The notes beneath the pieces were generated by a model. The model worked only from the letters and a program-made list of their open reading frames with translations, searched no databases and had not been told where the DNA came from. Made by a program: the position numbers and the translations under genes. Of a DNA stretch of 60,811 nucleotides, positions 1 through 10,493 are shown piece after piece; position 1 is the stretch's first letter, and the number at the start of each line of letters is the position of its first letter. This stretch comes from a virus, in IMG/VR virus record IMGVR_UViG_3300009049_000004, positions 1 to 60,811 of that record. One strand, 5' to 3'.

Positions 1-3000
1 GGTACAGGTACTATCGAGTCAATCGGAATTGATGATTTCCCTAACAGACTAGTTGGTCGTGGCGGTGGTTGTCTACTCGCAGACAGAGCACAACTTGATA
101 CAGACTCACTATATACATACGTACTTTGTTTTGGTTTCACACCTCGTACTCAAAACGGTACAGGTTACGTTGCTAAAAACGGTGCTGGTGTTAACGGTAT
201 TGGTTCACTTTCAATCTTTACACGTCAGGCGTTCTTTGCTCTTGACGGTGGCCAAATGACATTGAACAACTCAGGTTCTCAGTTTGGTGACATATCAATG
301 AGAGCAAGAGGCAGTACGGTTATTATTAGACCTGCAGAAGCCACTGCAGCCAACTTAACAGCAAACTCTGCATTCGCTGACGTAATCGAAGAAAATAAAC
401 AAGAAATAGTAGATGATATGGTTTATCATCTTACAACTCCTGTTGCAAGCGGCGGTTTGGGTTATCAAGGTTATAACGCTGATAAATGCTTTAGAGATAC
501 TGGTATTATTGTTGATAATACAGGTTATGACATTGCAACAAACGGAAACTATTGGGGAAGATTAAACGGTATATCTTACCGTTCACCGATTTCATATCTT
601 GTTGTTGACGAACAATTAACAGAAACTACTGGTTCTATCGAACACCTTAAAGACTCAATGACTAGCTCAGATGGCGGCATCTTCGGATACGCAAGTTCTA
701 CAGTTAGAGCAAGAATTGATACTTCTTTAAATGAAACTCTTAATATTTTACAAAACGGAGAAGAAGCTGCTAATCCTATTATCTTCGCTGATACAGGAAA
801 ATCAGATCAAACAGCGGCTCGCGAAGTAGTACAAGTAAACAGAGATTTAATCATTAACGAATTCGTAGATTGGATCGACAACAACGACGAGTTTTATGCT
901 TATGACAGTGTAAAATGCGAACGCGATGTTCAAGAGTATATCTTACCAGCAGTAAAATATGATATGATGCTTGATACTAACTATAATGCTGTAACATCAG
1001 GTTTAGCTTATTATGTTAATACTGCAAGAACAAGTTTAGAAAATCAAAGAAATGAAACAGTTGCTTCATTTAAAAGATTACGTAAAACTACTGATGAATT
1101 AATTCAGGCCAATTCTGCTCCTGCTGCTCAAGATGCTTATGATGCATTCAGCGTAATCATTGACTCAATTTCTAATGTTGGTGATAAGTACACACCAACT
1201 AAGGCAACATACGATCCGACAACTGGTGCGATGGTTATCACTATTGGTACTCACGACTTAACAGTTGGACGTTACGTTAACCTTGCTGAAGAATCATTTA
1301 CGTTCACATGTTCAAGCGATAACTTTAAAACAAAAATTAGCCATCCACGTAAATCAGAAAAGGCTTACTTAGCTGCGCTTCCAATCGTTGCGGTATCAGC
1401 AAAAACTATTACGGTTAACCCTGGATTAACAGCTGCTAACTTCGAACACAGATTTGTTGAAGCATCTGATAACGCTGTATCAGTAATCGGCGAAGCTATT
1501 ACATTCAGTGATAACGCTGCAATCTCTGCAGATAAACGCAATGCTCGTAAACATCTTCAAGCTAATAAAGAATACGTACAAGATTATATGATGCAATGGG
1601 CTGACGATGAATTCTATTTCTATGATAGCAAAAAATGCCATAGAGATACAGAAGAATATATTTTACCAGCTGTTCAAAGAGATATGATCCTTGGTACAAA
1701 CTATAACGCAATCCAAACTGGTGCTGCATATCGTACTAAATCAGGCGAAGTTAGTGTTACAGATCAATTGGTAGAAACAGTAGGATCTATTGATTATTTA
1801 AAATCAAGAGCTGCTATGTTTATTGGTGATAACTCAATTGCTGTTGATAGATCTAATGACTCATTCGATGAAATGAAAAGATTACTTAATAACAATGGTA
1901 AGAAATACACACCAACTAATGCATCTTACGATCCTGCAACAGGTTCTATAGACTTAACTATTGGTTTACACGATTTTGATATCGGTGATGAAATTTATAT
2001 CGAACCACATAGTTTAGTGTTTACATGCGCACTCGATGGCAATGCAACTAAACATGCTTATCCTGCTACTCAGTTCTTAAACTTTACACCAACTGATGCA
2101 ACATACAATGTAGCTTCTGGAGAGTTTAGTGCAACTATTGGAACTCACACTCTTAAAGTTGGTGATAAAGTTGAATTTAAACCAAATTCTATTGTATTCA
2201 CTTGCGAGCTTGACAACGACATAACAAACCACCCTGCACCTGAATCACATCACCCGTTCTATAAGAAACAAATTACTATCACAAAAGTAGATGCTACTAA
2301 AATTTACATGAATGTTGGTGGAATTGTTGACGGTGGTGGTGTTCATACATTTGTATCTGCGGCAGATAACGCGATACAGGCCGAGAAAATACATCCTATA
2401 TACAAAAAGCCTGTTACGATTTCAGCAAGGACCGGTACAACGATTACTGTTAATGTTGGTGAGTCAAGTGATACATCAGTTCATACATTTGTATCTGCAA
2501 CAACTAATGCAATTCGTGAAGCAGGAATGTGGACAGGAACATTTACTCCACAAACAGCTACATATGATCCTATATCAGGTGATATGGAAATCACAATTGG
2601 TCAGCATGATTTACCAGTTGGTAAATGGATACAAATCGCACCTGAGTCAATGGTATTTAGTTGTGATGTTGGCGGTGTAACAGGAACAGATGCTGCTCCG
2701 TTATACGATCACCCAGCATATAAAGAACCAGTTAGAGTAAAAGATGTTACTGCTAATACTATTACAGTAAATGTAGGTAATGCAAACGGACATGCAAATA
2801 ACCACACATTTGTAAGCGCAACTGCAGACTGTATCGATGCTAACGCATTATACTTCTCAGATCCTGCTAAAGTATTAAAAGCCTATACTCCAACAACTGC
2901 TACATACGATCCAGTAACTGGAGAATTTGTAGTTACTCTTCCAGCACACGATCTTACTACTGATGATCATATCGAGCTACAACCACAAAGCTTCGTATTT

Positions 3001-6000
3001 AGTTGTGCTGCAAACGGTGGAGGTAATGATTATTCACCACGTATTGGAGACTTTGCATATAAGTTACCATTAAAAATTAGCGCAGTAACTACAAATACAG
3101 TAACGGTTAATGTTGGAAACGCTGGAACAAATACAGACGTGCATACATTTGTAAGCGCTGACGAAGGAGCAGTTATTAAAGTTGCAGGTTCTCAGCAAGG
3201 TGTATACGCATCTAGAAAATTACAGAAAAACAAAGCGTATTTACAAGCAGAAGTTGCTGCTTACTTGGATACAAACTATTTCATCTACGATAAAGATAAA
3301 TGTTCAAGAGATACAGGTTTAATTTTAGATGCAGTTGCTAGAGATATTCTAACAGACTCAACCGTTAACGCTTACTATGTAGGTAAAGGTTACACGATTG
3401 GTACAGTAGGTGCCAACGCAGTAATTAACGAACAATTAACTCAAACAGTTGGTGCTATCACTTGGCTAAAAGGTAAAATTGCAACTGAAGTATTAACAGA
3501 TGCGACAGCGATCACGAGATCGAATGCAGCGTTTGATACTGTTATTGATATTATGACAAACGGTATCGGTGGTGCTGCTTTACCAATATACGGTGACTTA
3601 ACAATTTCACCAGAACATCGTCAAGCAGGTAAAGCAATAATTACTAACAAAGCGTTTATCCAAAAAGAAATCATCGCGTTTATCACAGCTAACTATCCAA
3701 ACTTCGTATATAACACAGCTGCATGCGAAAGAGATATGGGTATCTTCGTTGACCTAACCGCATGGGATGTACAAAACGGTTCGAATGCTTTAAGTGCAAC
3801 TAACTCGAAACTATACTTTGAAAACGCTATCCCAGTATTAGACGATGAGGAAGTTGTTCCAACATCGGAAGCATTCTTCTTCGCATCAGATCTAGTTGGT
3901 CAAATTGTTAGAAACGAAGTTGTTACTCCACTTCAAGGTGTGGTAACTCAAACTATTGTTGAAACAACAACATATACTCCAACAACTGCAACATACGATC
4001 CTGCTAATGGCGACTTCGTAATGACTATGCCTGGACATACTGTTTCTCTTAACGACAGAGTTACACTAGAACCAAATAGCTTTACATTCACATGTGCAAT
4101 GGACGGTGACGATGCTGCTAAAACTTATCCTCGTGCAGGACTTGATCCATACGCGTTAAAAACATATTTAGTTAAAGAAGTAACATCAAGCACAGTTACA
4201 TTAGATGCTGCGGCTTCTGGTCCTAACAAATACTTTACACCAACAGCCGCTGTTTATGACGCGGCATCAGGCATAATGGAAGTTACAGTTGGACAACACG
4301 GCTTAAGAGTCGGTAACGGTGTTGTTCTAGAAAATAACTCTTTCACATTTACATGTGATCAAGATAGTAACGCAACACAACATACATATCCAAGAGTTGG
4401 TGATCCATTAACTGGTAAATCATTAACAATTACTGCGGTTGGTGAAACTCAACATACTCCAACAAATGCAGTTCATAGCCCATCAAGTGGTGATACAACA
4501 ATCACATTAGCTGGCCACGGATTTAGTAATGGTGATTATGTAATGATCGCAGATTACGGATTAGTATATACATGCGTACTTGACGGTTACACAGTTGAAA
4601 AAGGTTATCCAAGAGCTACTGATTTTGCATCTAACCGTTGGTTGGAAATTTCAGATGTTACAACTGATACATTCAAATTAAATGTTGGTCCATCTCCATA
4701 TAACGGTGCTCACACATTTGTATCAGCGACTTCCAACTCAATCAGACGCCAAACTGGTACAATGACATTTAATGTTGGTGACGCAGGATCAGCTTCTGGA
4801 TCAGTACATACATTCGTAAGTGCAACAGCCAACGCAATTAAACATGAGCCACAAACTGTACATACATTCGTATCGGTTACTGCTGATGCAGTTAAAGTAG
4901 CAAATATGGCAGAAGCTTATACACCAACAGATGTTGCATACGATCACATATCAGGTGTCATGACAATGACGTTGGGTACACACTCATTTACTGAAAAAGA
5001 CTACGTAATTTTTGCTGAAAACGCAATTACATTAAGTTGTGCAAGTAATGGTGGTGGTAACTTATCTCATCCACGTCCTTCAGATCCAATATTCAACAAA
5101 CCAGTTAGAATTGACTCCACTACTCCAACAACAATCACGTTGCAAGTTGGACCAGCTAATGTTAATGCCGCTCATACATTTGTAAGTGCATTAACCGACG
5201 GTGTAAGAAGATCAATTAAGCCTGAAGTTTCAGAATTAGCTGAGCAGTTATTCTATGATGTTGGCGCTGTTATTAGAGAGAACGATGGAACGATCCCTGC
5301 GATTGTTGAACCAGCATTTGATACTCATACCGCAAACTATACATTAGGTTCAGAGTTCGAGTCAATCAAAGGTCAATCAATCAAATATCAAACTGAAATC
5401 AATGAATATATTACAGAAACATATAACGGTTTAGCATACAATATCGCAAAATGTCCAAGAGATGTTGGTTATATTGTTGACGCTATTTCAGAAGATTTAG
5501 AATATGGCGGAGACTCTGCTACAATATTTAATGCAAGATACTATTTTGAAGGCGCTATAAACGTACTTCCAATGTATCAAAGAAAACCTACAAGATTAGC
5601 GTTCACTCACATTGCAAATGTAATAGAAAAAGTTATAACTAATACTGTTAATGAGCCAGTGTTTGGAACAAGATTTACACCAACAACCGCTACATACGAT
5701 CCAGCTACTGGTATCATGGAAGCCACGGTTGGTGCACACACATTAACAACTAGCGATCACGTTTGGTTCAAGCCAAATGCAATTACATTCTCTTGTGATA
5801 CTGGTTCAGGTCCAACTAACCACGCAAGCCCAGAAGCACATCATAGGTTCTTCAATAAAGCATGTCCAATCATCGGAGTAACAGCTACGACTATCACAAT
5901 GTGGGTTGGAAACGCTGGATCATATAGCGGAGCTCATACTTTTGTAAGTGCTTTAACTGATGCTATCTCTCAAATAAACGGCAACATCGTATATCAAGAA

Positions 6001-9000
6001 GTTGCAATGCAAGCTGCCGATGCCGCAACAGGTACTGAAGCTAAGAGACTTGCAAACATTATTTCAAATATTGTTGATGATAGATTAGTTATTCCTGATT
6101 ATCAAGGTTCATTAGATATAACACAACAAACACCAGAATCTCTTCCTACAGAGAACTTGTTGACTAAACCTAAAATGGATCCTGCTAGAACATTCGCACG
6201 TAAATCTCTACAATGGAACAGAACGTTTATTCAAGAAGAGATTATTCAATTCGTACGCGATAATAACTACACATTTGATGAAGCTAAATGCGCAAGAGAT
6301 GCAGGCTTTATCATTGATGCGGTTAGAAGAGATGTTCAAACAGGTTCAACTTATAATGGTAAGTACATTGGTAAATCTTACAGAATTGGTACTGTAGGAG
6401 CCGATAAGGTTATCCAAGACCAACTTGCCGAAACAATTGAAGGAATTCAATATGTACAAAAAGACATCGAAGCACAACTTTCCGGTGTAGCACTATCTAG
6501 AGCTCAGAATTCCTTCAGTAATATTATCAATGCGATGGTCAATGACTATACTCCAGACGGAACAAATTATAGTTACGGTGATGGTAAAGTTTCAGAAAAT
6601 CACGAGTTTGCTCGTACAGGTTTACAATTAAACAGAGCATTCTTACAAGCTGAAGCTACTGCTTGGGTTAATGTGAATTATCCTGGACTATCGTATGATG
6701 TTGCTAAATGCCAAAGAGATACTGGTATCATGGTTGATGCAGTATCTTATGACGTACAACATGAGTCAAACTCAGCAATGTTAGATGTTGCTAAACTATA
6801 CTTTGAAAACGGATTATCAACACTTTCCGCAGATCAACGTACACCTACAGCAGCATTATATACACACTTAAGTTCTGTTGCTTCGCAAATCGTTCTTAAA
6901 CAAACAGTTTCAAAATCTTCTGGAAACACCGAATTACAAAATACTTCTTTCGGAGTTGTAACTGCACCAGTAGCGCAACATATTACATCTCTATGGAATA
7001 TAGTTGGAGATTTAATTGCTGATGACTCATTAATCAATATGCCACAGCTTGTTGAAGCAAAAACAACAACTTCTGGTGCTGATGGTTACTTGTACGAAAC
7101 AGAAGCTGCGCTTGTAGGATCTCGTAAAGATAATCTGCAAGCTACAATCACAAACTACTTAAGAGAAAACTTCGGTTATCTCGAGTATGATGAAGATCGT
7201 TGTAGAAGAGATACTGGTTATATTGTTGATGCTATATCACACGATATCCAATACGGTGGTAACTCTGCAATGCATGGTACTGCTGAACTCTATTTCAAAA
7301 ATGCGGTTAATATTTTACCTGCTGATCAAAGAGATTCAACAAGAGAAGCATTTGAACATCTTGGTAAAGTAGTTCGTTGGGTAACACGTAATGAAATGAT
7401 ACCACGTAAAGAAGGACGTAAGTTTACACCTACTTCTGCAACCTATGATCCAGATACAGGTATCTTTACAGCTACTATGGCAAATCATAATCTTAAAGTT
7501 GGAGATTATGTAATGATTGCACCAAATAGTATTGTATTCACATGCGCATTAGACGGTGGTGTACATGAACATCCTGCTCCTGAAGCACATCATCCATACT
7601 ATAATGCACCAATGAAAATTACTGCAAGAACTGGAACAACTATTACTATGGATGTTGGTAAAGTTCCTTACGGTAAAGGTGGCGGTGCTCATACTTTTGT
7701 AAGAGCTACAATGAATGCGATTACTCACTTAACTGGTAATACTGTTAAGCAAGAAATGAGTAATATGACTGCAAGAAGATCTATCGCAAACGAAGCGATG
7801 GAATTAGCTACGATGTTGGCGAAAGTTGCAGACGATAATAGTCCTGCAAATATTCCATCAAGAATTGATCCTGATACAAGTTGGATTGAAACTAACTTGA
7901 TAACTGCTAAAGCTGCAATAGATAACAACTCTATTCAGATGGCTAAAGACTTGCAAGTTTATATTTCAGAAACATATAACGGTATTAGTTACTCTAAAGA
8001 AAAATGTCGCAGAGATGTTGGTGTGATGATAGACTCTATTTCACACGATGTTAACTATACAACTAACTATGCAATGTTGATGACAGCAGGCTTATACTTT
8101 GAAGGTGCTCACTCAATCTTACCTGCAGATCAAAGACAACAAACCGCTAAATTCTTTACTGAAATGGCAAGAGTTGTTGAAGCTATCGTACAAGGTCAGA
8201 CAGCATATCAAACAGGATTTACTGCCACAAACGCAACATACGATGCTGATACGGGTTACTTCACAGCTACACTTCCTGCAGATCACGGATTTAAGATTGG
8301 TGATTACGTATCATTCGATCCTGCAAGCTTCACATTCGCTTGTGATACTGGTTCTGGTGTAACTAACCATGCTGTACCTGAAGCACATCATCCATATTAC
8401 GATGTACCATGCCCAATCTTATATGTTGAAGGTAGTGTCATTACAATGTGGGTTGGAGCTGCAGCCACATACTCAGGTGTACATACATTCGTAAGTGCAA
8501 CTGAAGAAGGTCTTAAGAAAGCAGTAAGAACTTGGACTGCGCAAGATAAAACAAATACAAACGCTACCGCGGTTGAAGGTGAAGAAGTTGCAGATCTAGT
8601 AAGAATTGTTGAAGATGCAATTAGAAGAGATAATACTGATGGTCTACCTGATATTATCGAGCCTAACATAAGTTGGGTTAATGCTTCTAAAGTTGAAGCA
8701 GGTAAAATTATCGATGATAACCTCGATGAATTAGCTGATGATATTACTAAGTTCTTGAAAGATACATTTACAATTATCGATTATTCTAAAGCTAAGTGTC
8801 GTAGAGATGCTGGTTATATTGTAGATGCTATGAGTTGGGACCTTAACTATGGTGGTAACTTGGCAACAAGATGGAACGCTGATTTCTATTATTGGAATAA
8901 TGAATTACGTATTCCTGAAGACACAAGAGTGGCTACTGCTAAAGCTTATCGTCAACTTGGTAAAATAGTAAGTCAAGTAGTTATAGGAAAACTTGCTGGT

Positions 9001-10071
9001 CAAGCTGTTCGTTCAGAATTAGGTACAACTACACAAGAAGCTCAAGCAATTAAACTTGGTGATATATTACATAACGTAATGTTCTATGACACACCTCAAG
9101 CTCTTGGTCCTGTAACAGAACCTAACTTCGAATGGGAAACAAACAAAGAATACGGTTTCGCAAAACAAATTCTTGCTAATAATAAAGTTAAACTACAAAG
9201 AGAAGTACAAAGATTTATCACTTCAGAATATAAGTTTATTGACTTACCTAAAACTTATCGTGATGGTCTCAACTTCCTTAAAGTTCTACAAAACGACTTT
9301 AATGGCCGTGTAGCTGATCCAGATGTTGGTACAGTTGGTTCTGATAAAGCTGCAAGATCGTTTGTTGGCGCATTGTTTAATATCGATGCACAACACGTAT
9401 TCCCAGTGTTTAATCCACCTGCAGCATATACAAATTGGCGTAGATTGAGATTTAAAGGTACAGTCGATAATGTTCCTGCGTTAGCAACTTTGAACGCGAC
9501 TTCTAAGAAATGGGATGCTCGTATTGTTCCAACAGATCCAAATGCTAATCGTTATGTAGGTGCTATTTACGTATATAACGGTGCAGGTGCTTGGAACATT
9601 GTATCTGAAGGTAATAACAATACAGATTTATTACTTGCCTTCACTGAGGCGTGGTCACGCATGAAAACTTATATAAATACAAATATCGCTCCTGATGTAA
9701 CACACCAAACGACGGTAACAGAATTGATTGATAACGTAATTATAGACAGTGTTATTAGACCAGACTTCTTGACCTTTGGGTCGTTAGTTGAATCTATCGC
9801 GCACCAGTTTAACGGTGCTTCAGCTGGTGTTAACAGAAATGCGTTGCCGCTTAACTTCAGAAACGTTGGTGCTGCTATCGGTGCTAATGCTTCGGTATTA
9901 TCAGAAAATGGTGGTCGTATTAGATGGTCAGGATCAGACGAATTAAACAACCAGTACTTCGCAAGAGGTCTTAAGATTAATGGTAGAACAGGTCGAATTG
10001 AAGGTAGACCATTTACCTCATCTGTTAGAAAACTTGCCCGAAGGGCATCAAATAGTAGGGCAACTCTATAA
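1..10071 (+). CDS. Giant repeat-containing tail fibre/virion structural protein (5' end outside window)
   Basis: The reading frame is open from base 1, so the gene begins upstream of the window; the first in-frame ATG at 256 is internal, not the start. At least 3356 residues are encoded. The protein is built from two alternating modules. One is a beta-rich repeat opening with a (F/Y)TPTxATYDPxxG motif, continuing to FTC and closing with HTFVSA; I count twelve openings. The other is a helical-looking motif KCxRDxGxIVDA, present about eleven times. Such arrays are typical of long fibre or baseplate-attached structural proteins of marine T4-like phages. It overlaps the next gene by TAATG, so the two are probably translationally coupled. 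No enzyme domain is recognisable. The structural role is inferred from repeat style and neighbours. Confidence 0.8.
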   Translation, partial: GTGTIESIGIDDFPNRLVGRGGGCLLADRAQLDTDSLYTYVLCFGFTPRTQNGTGYVAKNGAGVNGIGSLSIFTRQAFFALDGGQMTLNNSGSQFGDISMRARGSTVIIRPAEATAANLTANSAFADVIEENKQEIVDDMVYHLTTPVASGGLGYQGYNADKCFRDTGIIVDNTGYDIATNGNYWGRLNGISYRSPISYLVVDEQLTETTGSIEHLKDSMTSSDGGIFGYASSTVRARIDTSLNETLNILQNGEEAANPIIFADTGKSDQTAAREVVQVNRDLIINEFVDWIDNNDEFYAYDSVKCERDVQEYILPAVKYDMMLDTNYNAVTSGLAYYVNTARTSLENQRNETVASFKRLRKTTDELIQANSAPAAQDAYDAFSVIIDSISNVGDKYTPTKATYDPTTGAMVITIGTHDLTVGRYVNLAEESFTFTCSSDNFKTKISHPRKSEKAYLAALPIVAVSAKTITVNPGLTAANFEHRFVEASDNAVSVIGEAITFSDNAAISADKRNARKHLQANKEYVQDYMMQWADDEFYFYDSKKCHRDTEEYILPAVQRDMILGTNYNAIQTGAAYRTKSGEVSVTDQLVETVGSIDYLKSRAAMFIGDNSIAVDRSNDSFDEMKRLLNNNGKKYTPTNASYDPATGSIDLTIGLHDFDIGDEIYIEPHSLVFTCALDGNATKHAYPATQFLNFTPTDATYNVASGEFSATIGTHTLKVGDKVEFKPNSIVFTCELDNDITNHPAPESHHPFYKKQITITKVDATKIYMNVGGIVDGGGVHTFVSAADNAIQAEKIHPIYKKPVTISARTGTTITVNVGESSDTSVHTFVSATTNAIREAGMWTGTFTPQTATYDPISGDMEITIGQHDLPVGKWIQIAPESMVFSCDVGGVTGTDAAPLYDHPAYKEPVRVKDVTANTITVNVGNANGHANNHTFVSATADCIDANALYFSDPAKVLKAYTPTTATYDPVTGEFVVTLPAHDLTTDDHIELQPQSFVFSCAANGGGNDYSPRIGDFAYKLPLKISAVTTNTVTVNVGNAGTNTDVHTFVSADEGAVIKVAGSQQGVYASRKLQKNKAYLQAEVAAYLDTNYFIYDKDKCSRDTGLILDAVARDILTDSTVNAYYVGKGYTIGTVGANAVINEQLTQTVGAITWLKGKIATEVLTDATAITRSNAAFDTVIDIMTNGIGGAALPIYGDLTISPEHRQAGKAIITNKAFIQKEIIAFITANYPNFVYNTAACERDMGIFVDLTAWDVQNGSNALSATNSKLYFENAIPVLDDEEVVPTSEAFFFASDLVGQIVRNEVVTPLQGVVTQTIVETTTYTPTTATYDPANGDFVMTMPGHTVSLNDRVTLEPNSFTFTCAMDGDDAAKTYPRAGLDPYALKTYLVKEVTSSTVTLDAAASGPNKYFTPTAAVYDAASGIMEVTVGQHGLRVGNGVVLENNSFTFTCDQDSNATQHTYPRVGDPLTGKSLTITAVGETQHTPTNAVHSPSSGDTTITLAGHGFSNGDYVMIADYGLVYTCVLDGYTVEKGYPRATDFASNRWLEISDVTTDTFKLNVGPSPYNGAHTFVSATSNSIRRQTGTMTFNVGDAGSASGSVHTFVSATANAIKHEPQTVHTFVSVTADAVKVANMAEAYTPTDVAYDHISGVMTMTLGTHSFTEKDYVIFAENAITLSCASNGGGNLSHPRPSDPIFNKPVRIDSTTPTTITLQVGPANVNAAHTFVSALTDGVRRSIKPEVSELAEQLFYDVGAVIRENDGTIPAIVEPAFDTHTANYTLGSEFESIKGQSIKYQTEINEYITETYNGLAYNIAKCPRDVGYIVDAISEDLEYGGDSATIFNARYYFEGAINVLPMYQRKPTRLAFTHIANVIEKVITNTVNEPVFGTRFTPTTATYDPATGIMEATVGAHTLTTSDHVWFKPNAITFSCDTGSGPTNHASPEAHHRFFNKACPIIGVTATTITMWVGNAGSYSGAHTFVSALTDAISQINGNIVYQEVAMQAADAATGTEAKRLANIISNIVDDRLVIPDYQGSLDITQQTPESLPTENLLTKPKMDPARTFARKSLQWNRTFIQEEIIQFVRDNNYTFDEAKCARDAGFIIDAVRRDVQTGSTYNGKYIGKSYRIGTVGADKVIQDQLAETIEGIQYVQKDIEAQLSGVALSRAQNSFSNIINAMVNDYTPDGTNYSYGDGKVSENHEFARTGLQLNRAFLQAEATAWVNVNYPGLSYDVAKCQRDTGIMVDAVSYDVQHESNSAMLDVAKLYFENGLSTLSADQRTPTAALYTHLSSVASQIVLKQTVSKSSGNTELQNTSFGVVTAPVAQHITSLWNIVGDLIADDSLINMPQLVEAKTTTSGADGYLYETEAALVGSRKDNLQATITNYLRENFGYLEYDEDRCRRDTGYIVDAISHDIQYGGNSAMHGTAELYFKNAVNILPADQRDSTREAFEHLGKVVRWVTRNEMIPRKEGRKFTPTSATYDPDTGIFTATMANHNLKVGDYVMIAPNSIVFTCALDGGVHEHPAPEAHHPYYNAPMKITARTGTTITMDVGKVPYGKGGGAHTFVRATMNAITHLTGNTVKQEMSNMTARRSIANEAMELATMLAKVADDNSPANIPSRIDPDTSWIETNLITAKAAIDNNSIQMAKDLQVYISETYNGISYSKEKCRRDVGVMIDSISHDVNYTTNYAMLMTAGLYFEGAHSILPADQRQQTAKFFTEMARVVEAIVQGQTAYQTGFTATNATYDADTGYFTATLPADHGFKIGDYVSFDPASFTFACDTGSGVTNHAVPEAHHPYYDVPCPILYVEGSVITMWVGAAATYSGVHTFVSATEEGLKKAVRTWTAQDKTNTNATAVEGEEVADLVRIVEDAIRRDNTDGLPDIIEPNISWVNASKVEAGKIIDDNLDELADDITKFLKDTFTIIDYSKAKCRRDAGYIVDAMSWDLNYGGNLATRWNADFYYWNNELRIPEDTRVATAKAYRQLGKIVSQVVIGKLAGQAVRSELGTTTQEAQAIKLGDILHNVMFYDTPQALGPVTEPNFEWETNKEYGFAKQILANNKVKLQREVQRFITSEYKFIDLPKTYRDGLNFLKVLQNDFNGRVADPDVGTVGSDKAARSFVGALFNIDAQHVFPVFNPPAAYTNWRRLRFKGTVDNVPALATLNATSKKWDARIVPTDPNANRYVGAIYVYNGAGAWNIVSEGNNNTDLLLAFTEAWSRMKTYINTNIAPDVTHQTTVTELIDNVIIDSVIRPDFLTFGSLVESIAHQFNGASAGVNRNALPLNFRNVGAAIGANASVLSENGGRIRWSGSDELNNQYFARGLKINGRTGRIEGRPFTSSVRKLARRASNSRATL
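1189..8530 (+). repeat. Protein-level repeat array (TPTxATYDP modules)
   Basis: Twelve diverged copies of a beta-module begin near 1189, 1906, 2082, 2539, 2883, 3971, 4232, 4455, 4917, 5677, 7423 and 8217. Between groups of copies lie copies of the KCxRDxG module. The repeats are conserved as protein and diverged as DNA, so this is an old modular array rather than a recent tandem duplication. Confidence 0.8.
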
Positions 10072-10493
10072 TGGCAATTTACACAATAGCAACATCACAG
10101 GCGCCTGATGCAAAACCGGTCGCCAAATCCTTTACATTGACTACCAACTGGTTGCCAATGATAGAAGTACCAAATTATGAAGTCCCAGAGCTAGTCTTTG
10201 GGGGTTCAACTACAACAGAACCTGGCGTTGGTGAAGTTATTTCACCACTCATTTTATGTAACATTACCGCAAACACGGTAGCGGTTGATGTAGAAGTACA
10301 TAGAGAAGCTGAGAATGCAGAATTTTATCTAGTTAGAAATTTACAAATTCCAGGTTATGAAACTATTCCATTACCTCTTAACGGGCAATTTTTTAAATCA
10401 GGTGATTTATTAAATCTGAAGGCTGATACAAACTTAGCAATTCATGCTACGTTATCGTTTACACTGGGCCAAGCCGAAGAGGATGACGTCTAA
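10071..10493 (+). CDS. Small virion-associated protein, function unknown
   Basis: This encodes 140 residues with alternating hydrophobic strands, suggesting a beta-sandwich, and an acidic C-terminus (AEEDDV). It has no signal peptide or membrane segment. Its ATG overlaps the upstream stop as TAATG, and its own stop overlaps the next ATG in the same way, so it is coupled to two fibre genes. That position suggests a fibre connector, collar or baseplate accessory protein. I do not recognise the family with certainty. The assignment as structural rests on context alone. Confidence 0.6.
   Translation: MAIYTIATSQAPDAKPVAKSFTLTTNWLPMIEVPNYEVPELVFGGSTTTEPGVGEVISPLILCNITANTVAVDVEVHREAENAEFYLVRNLQIPGYETIPLPLNGQFFKSGDLLNLKADTNLAIHATLSFTLGQAEEDDV

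Noticed and set aside
53-259. Small plus-strand open frame at the window start
   Set aside because: It is out of frame with the giant fibre gene, whose frame is open from base 1 and continues the same repeat-fibre protein style.
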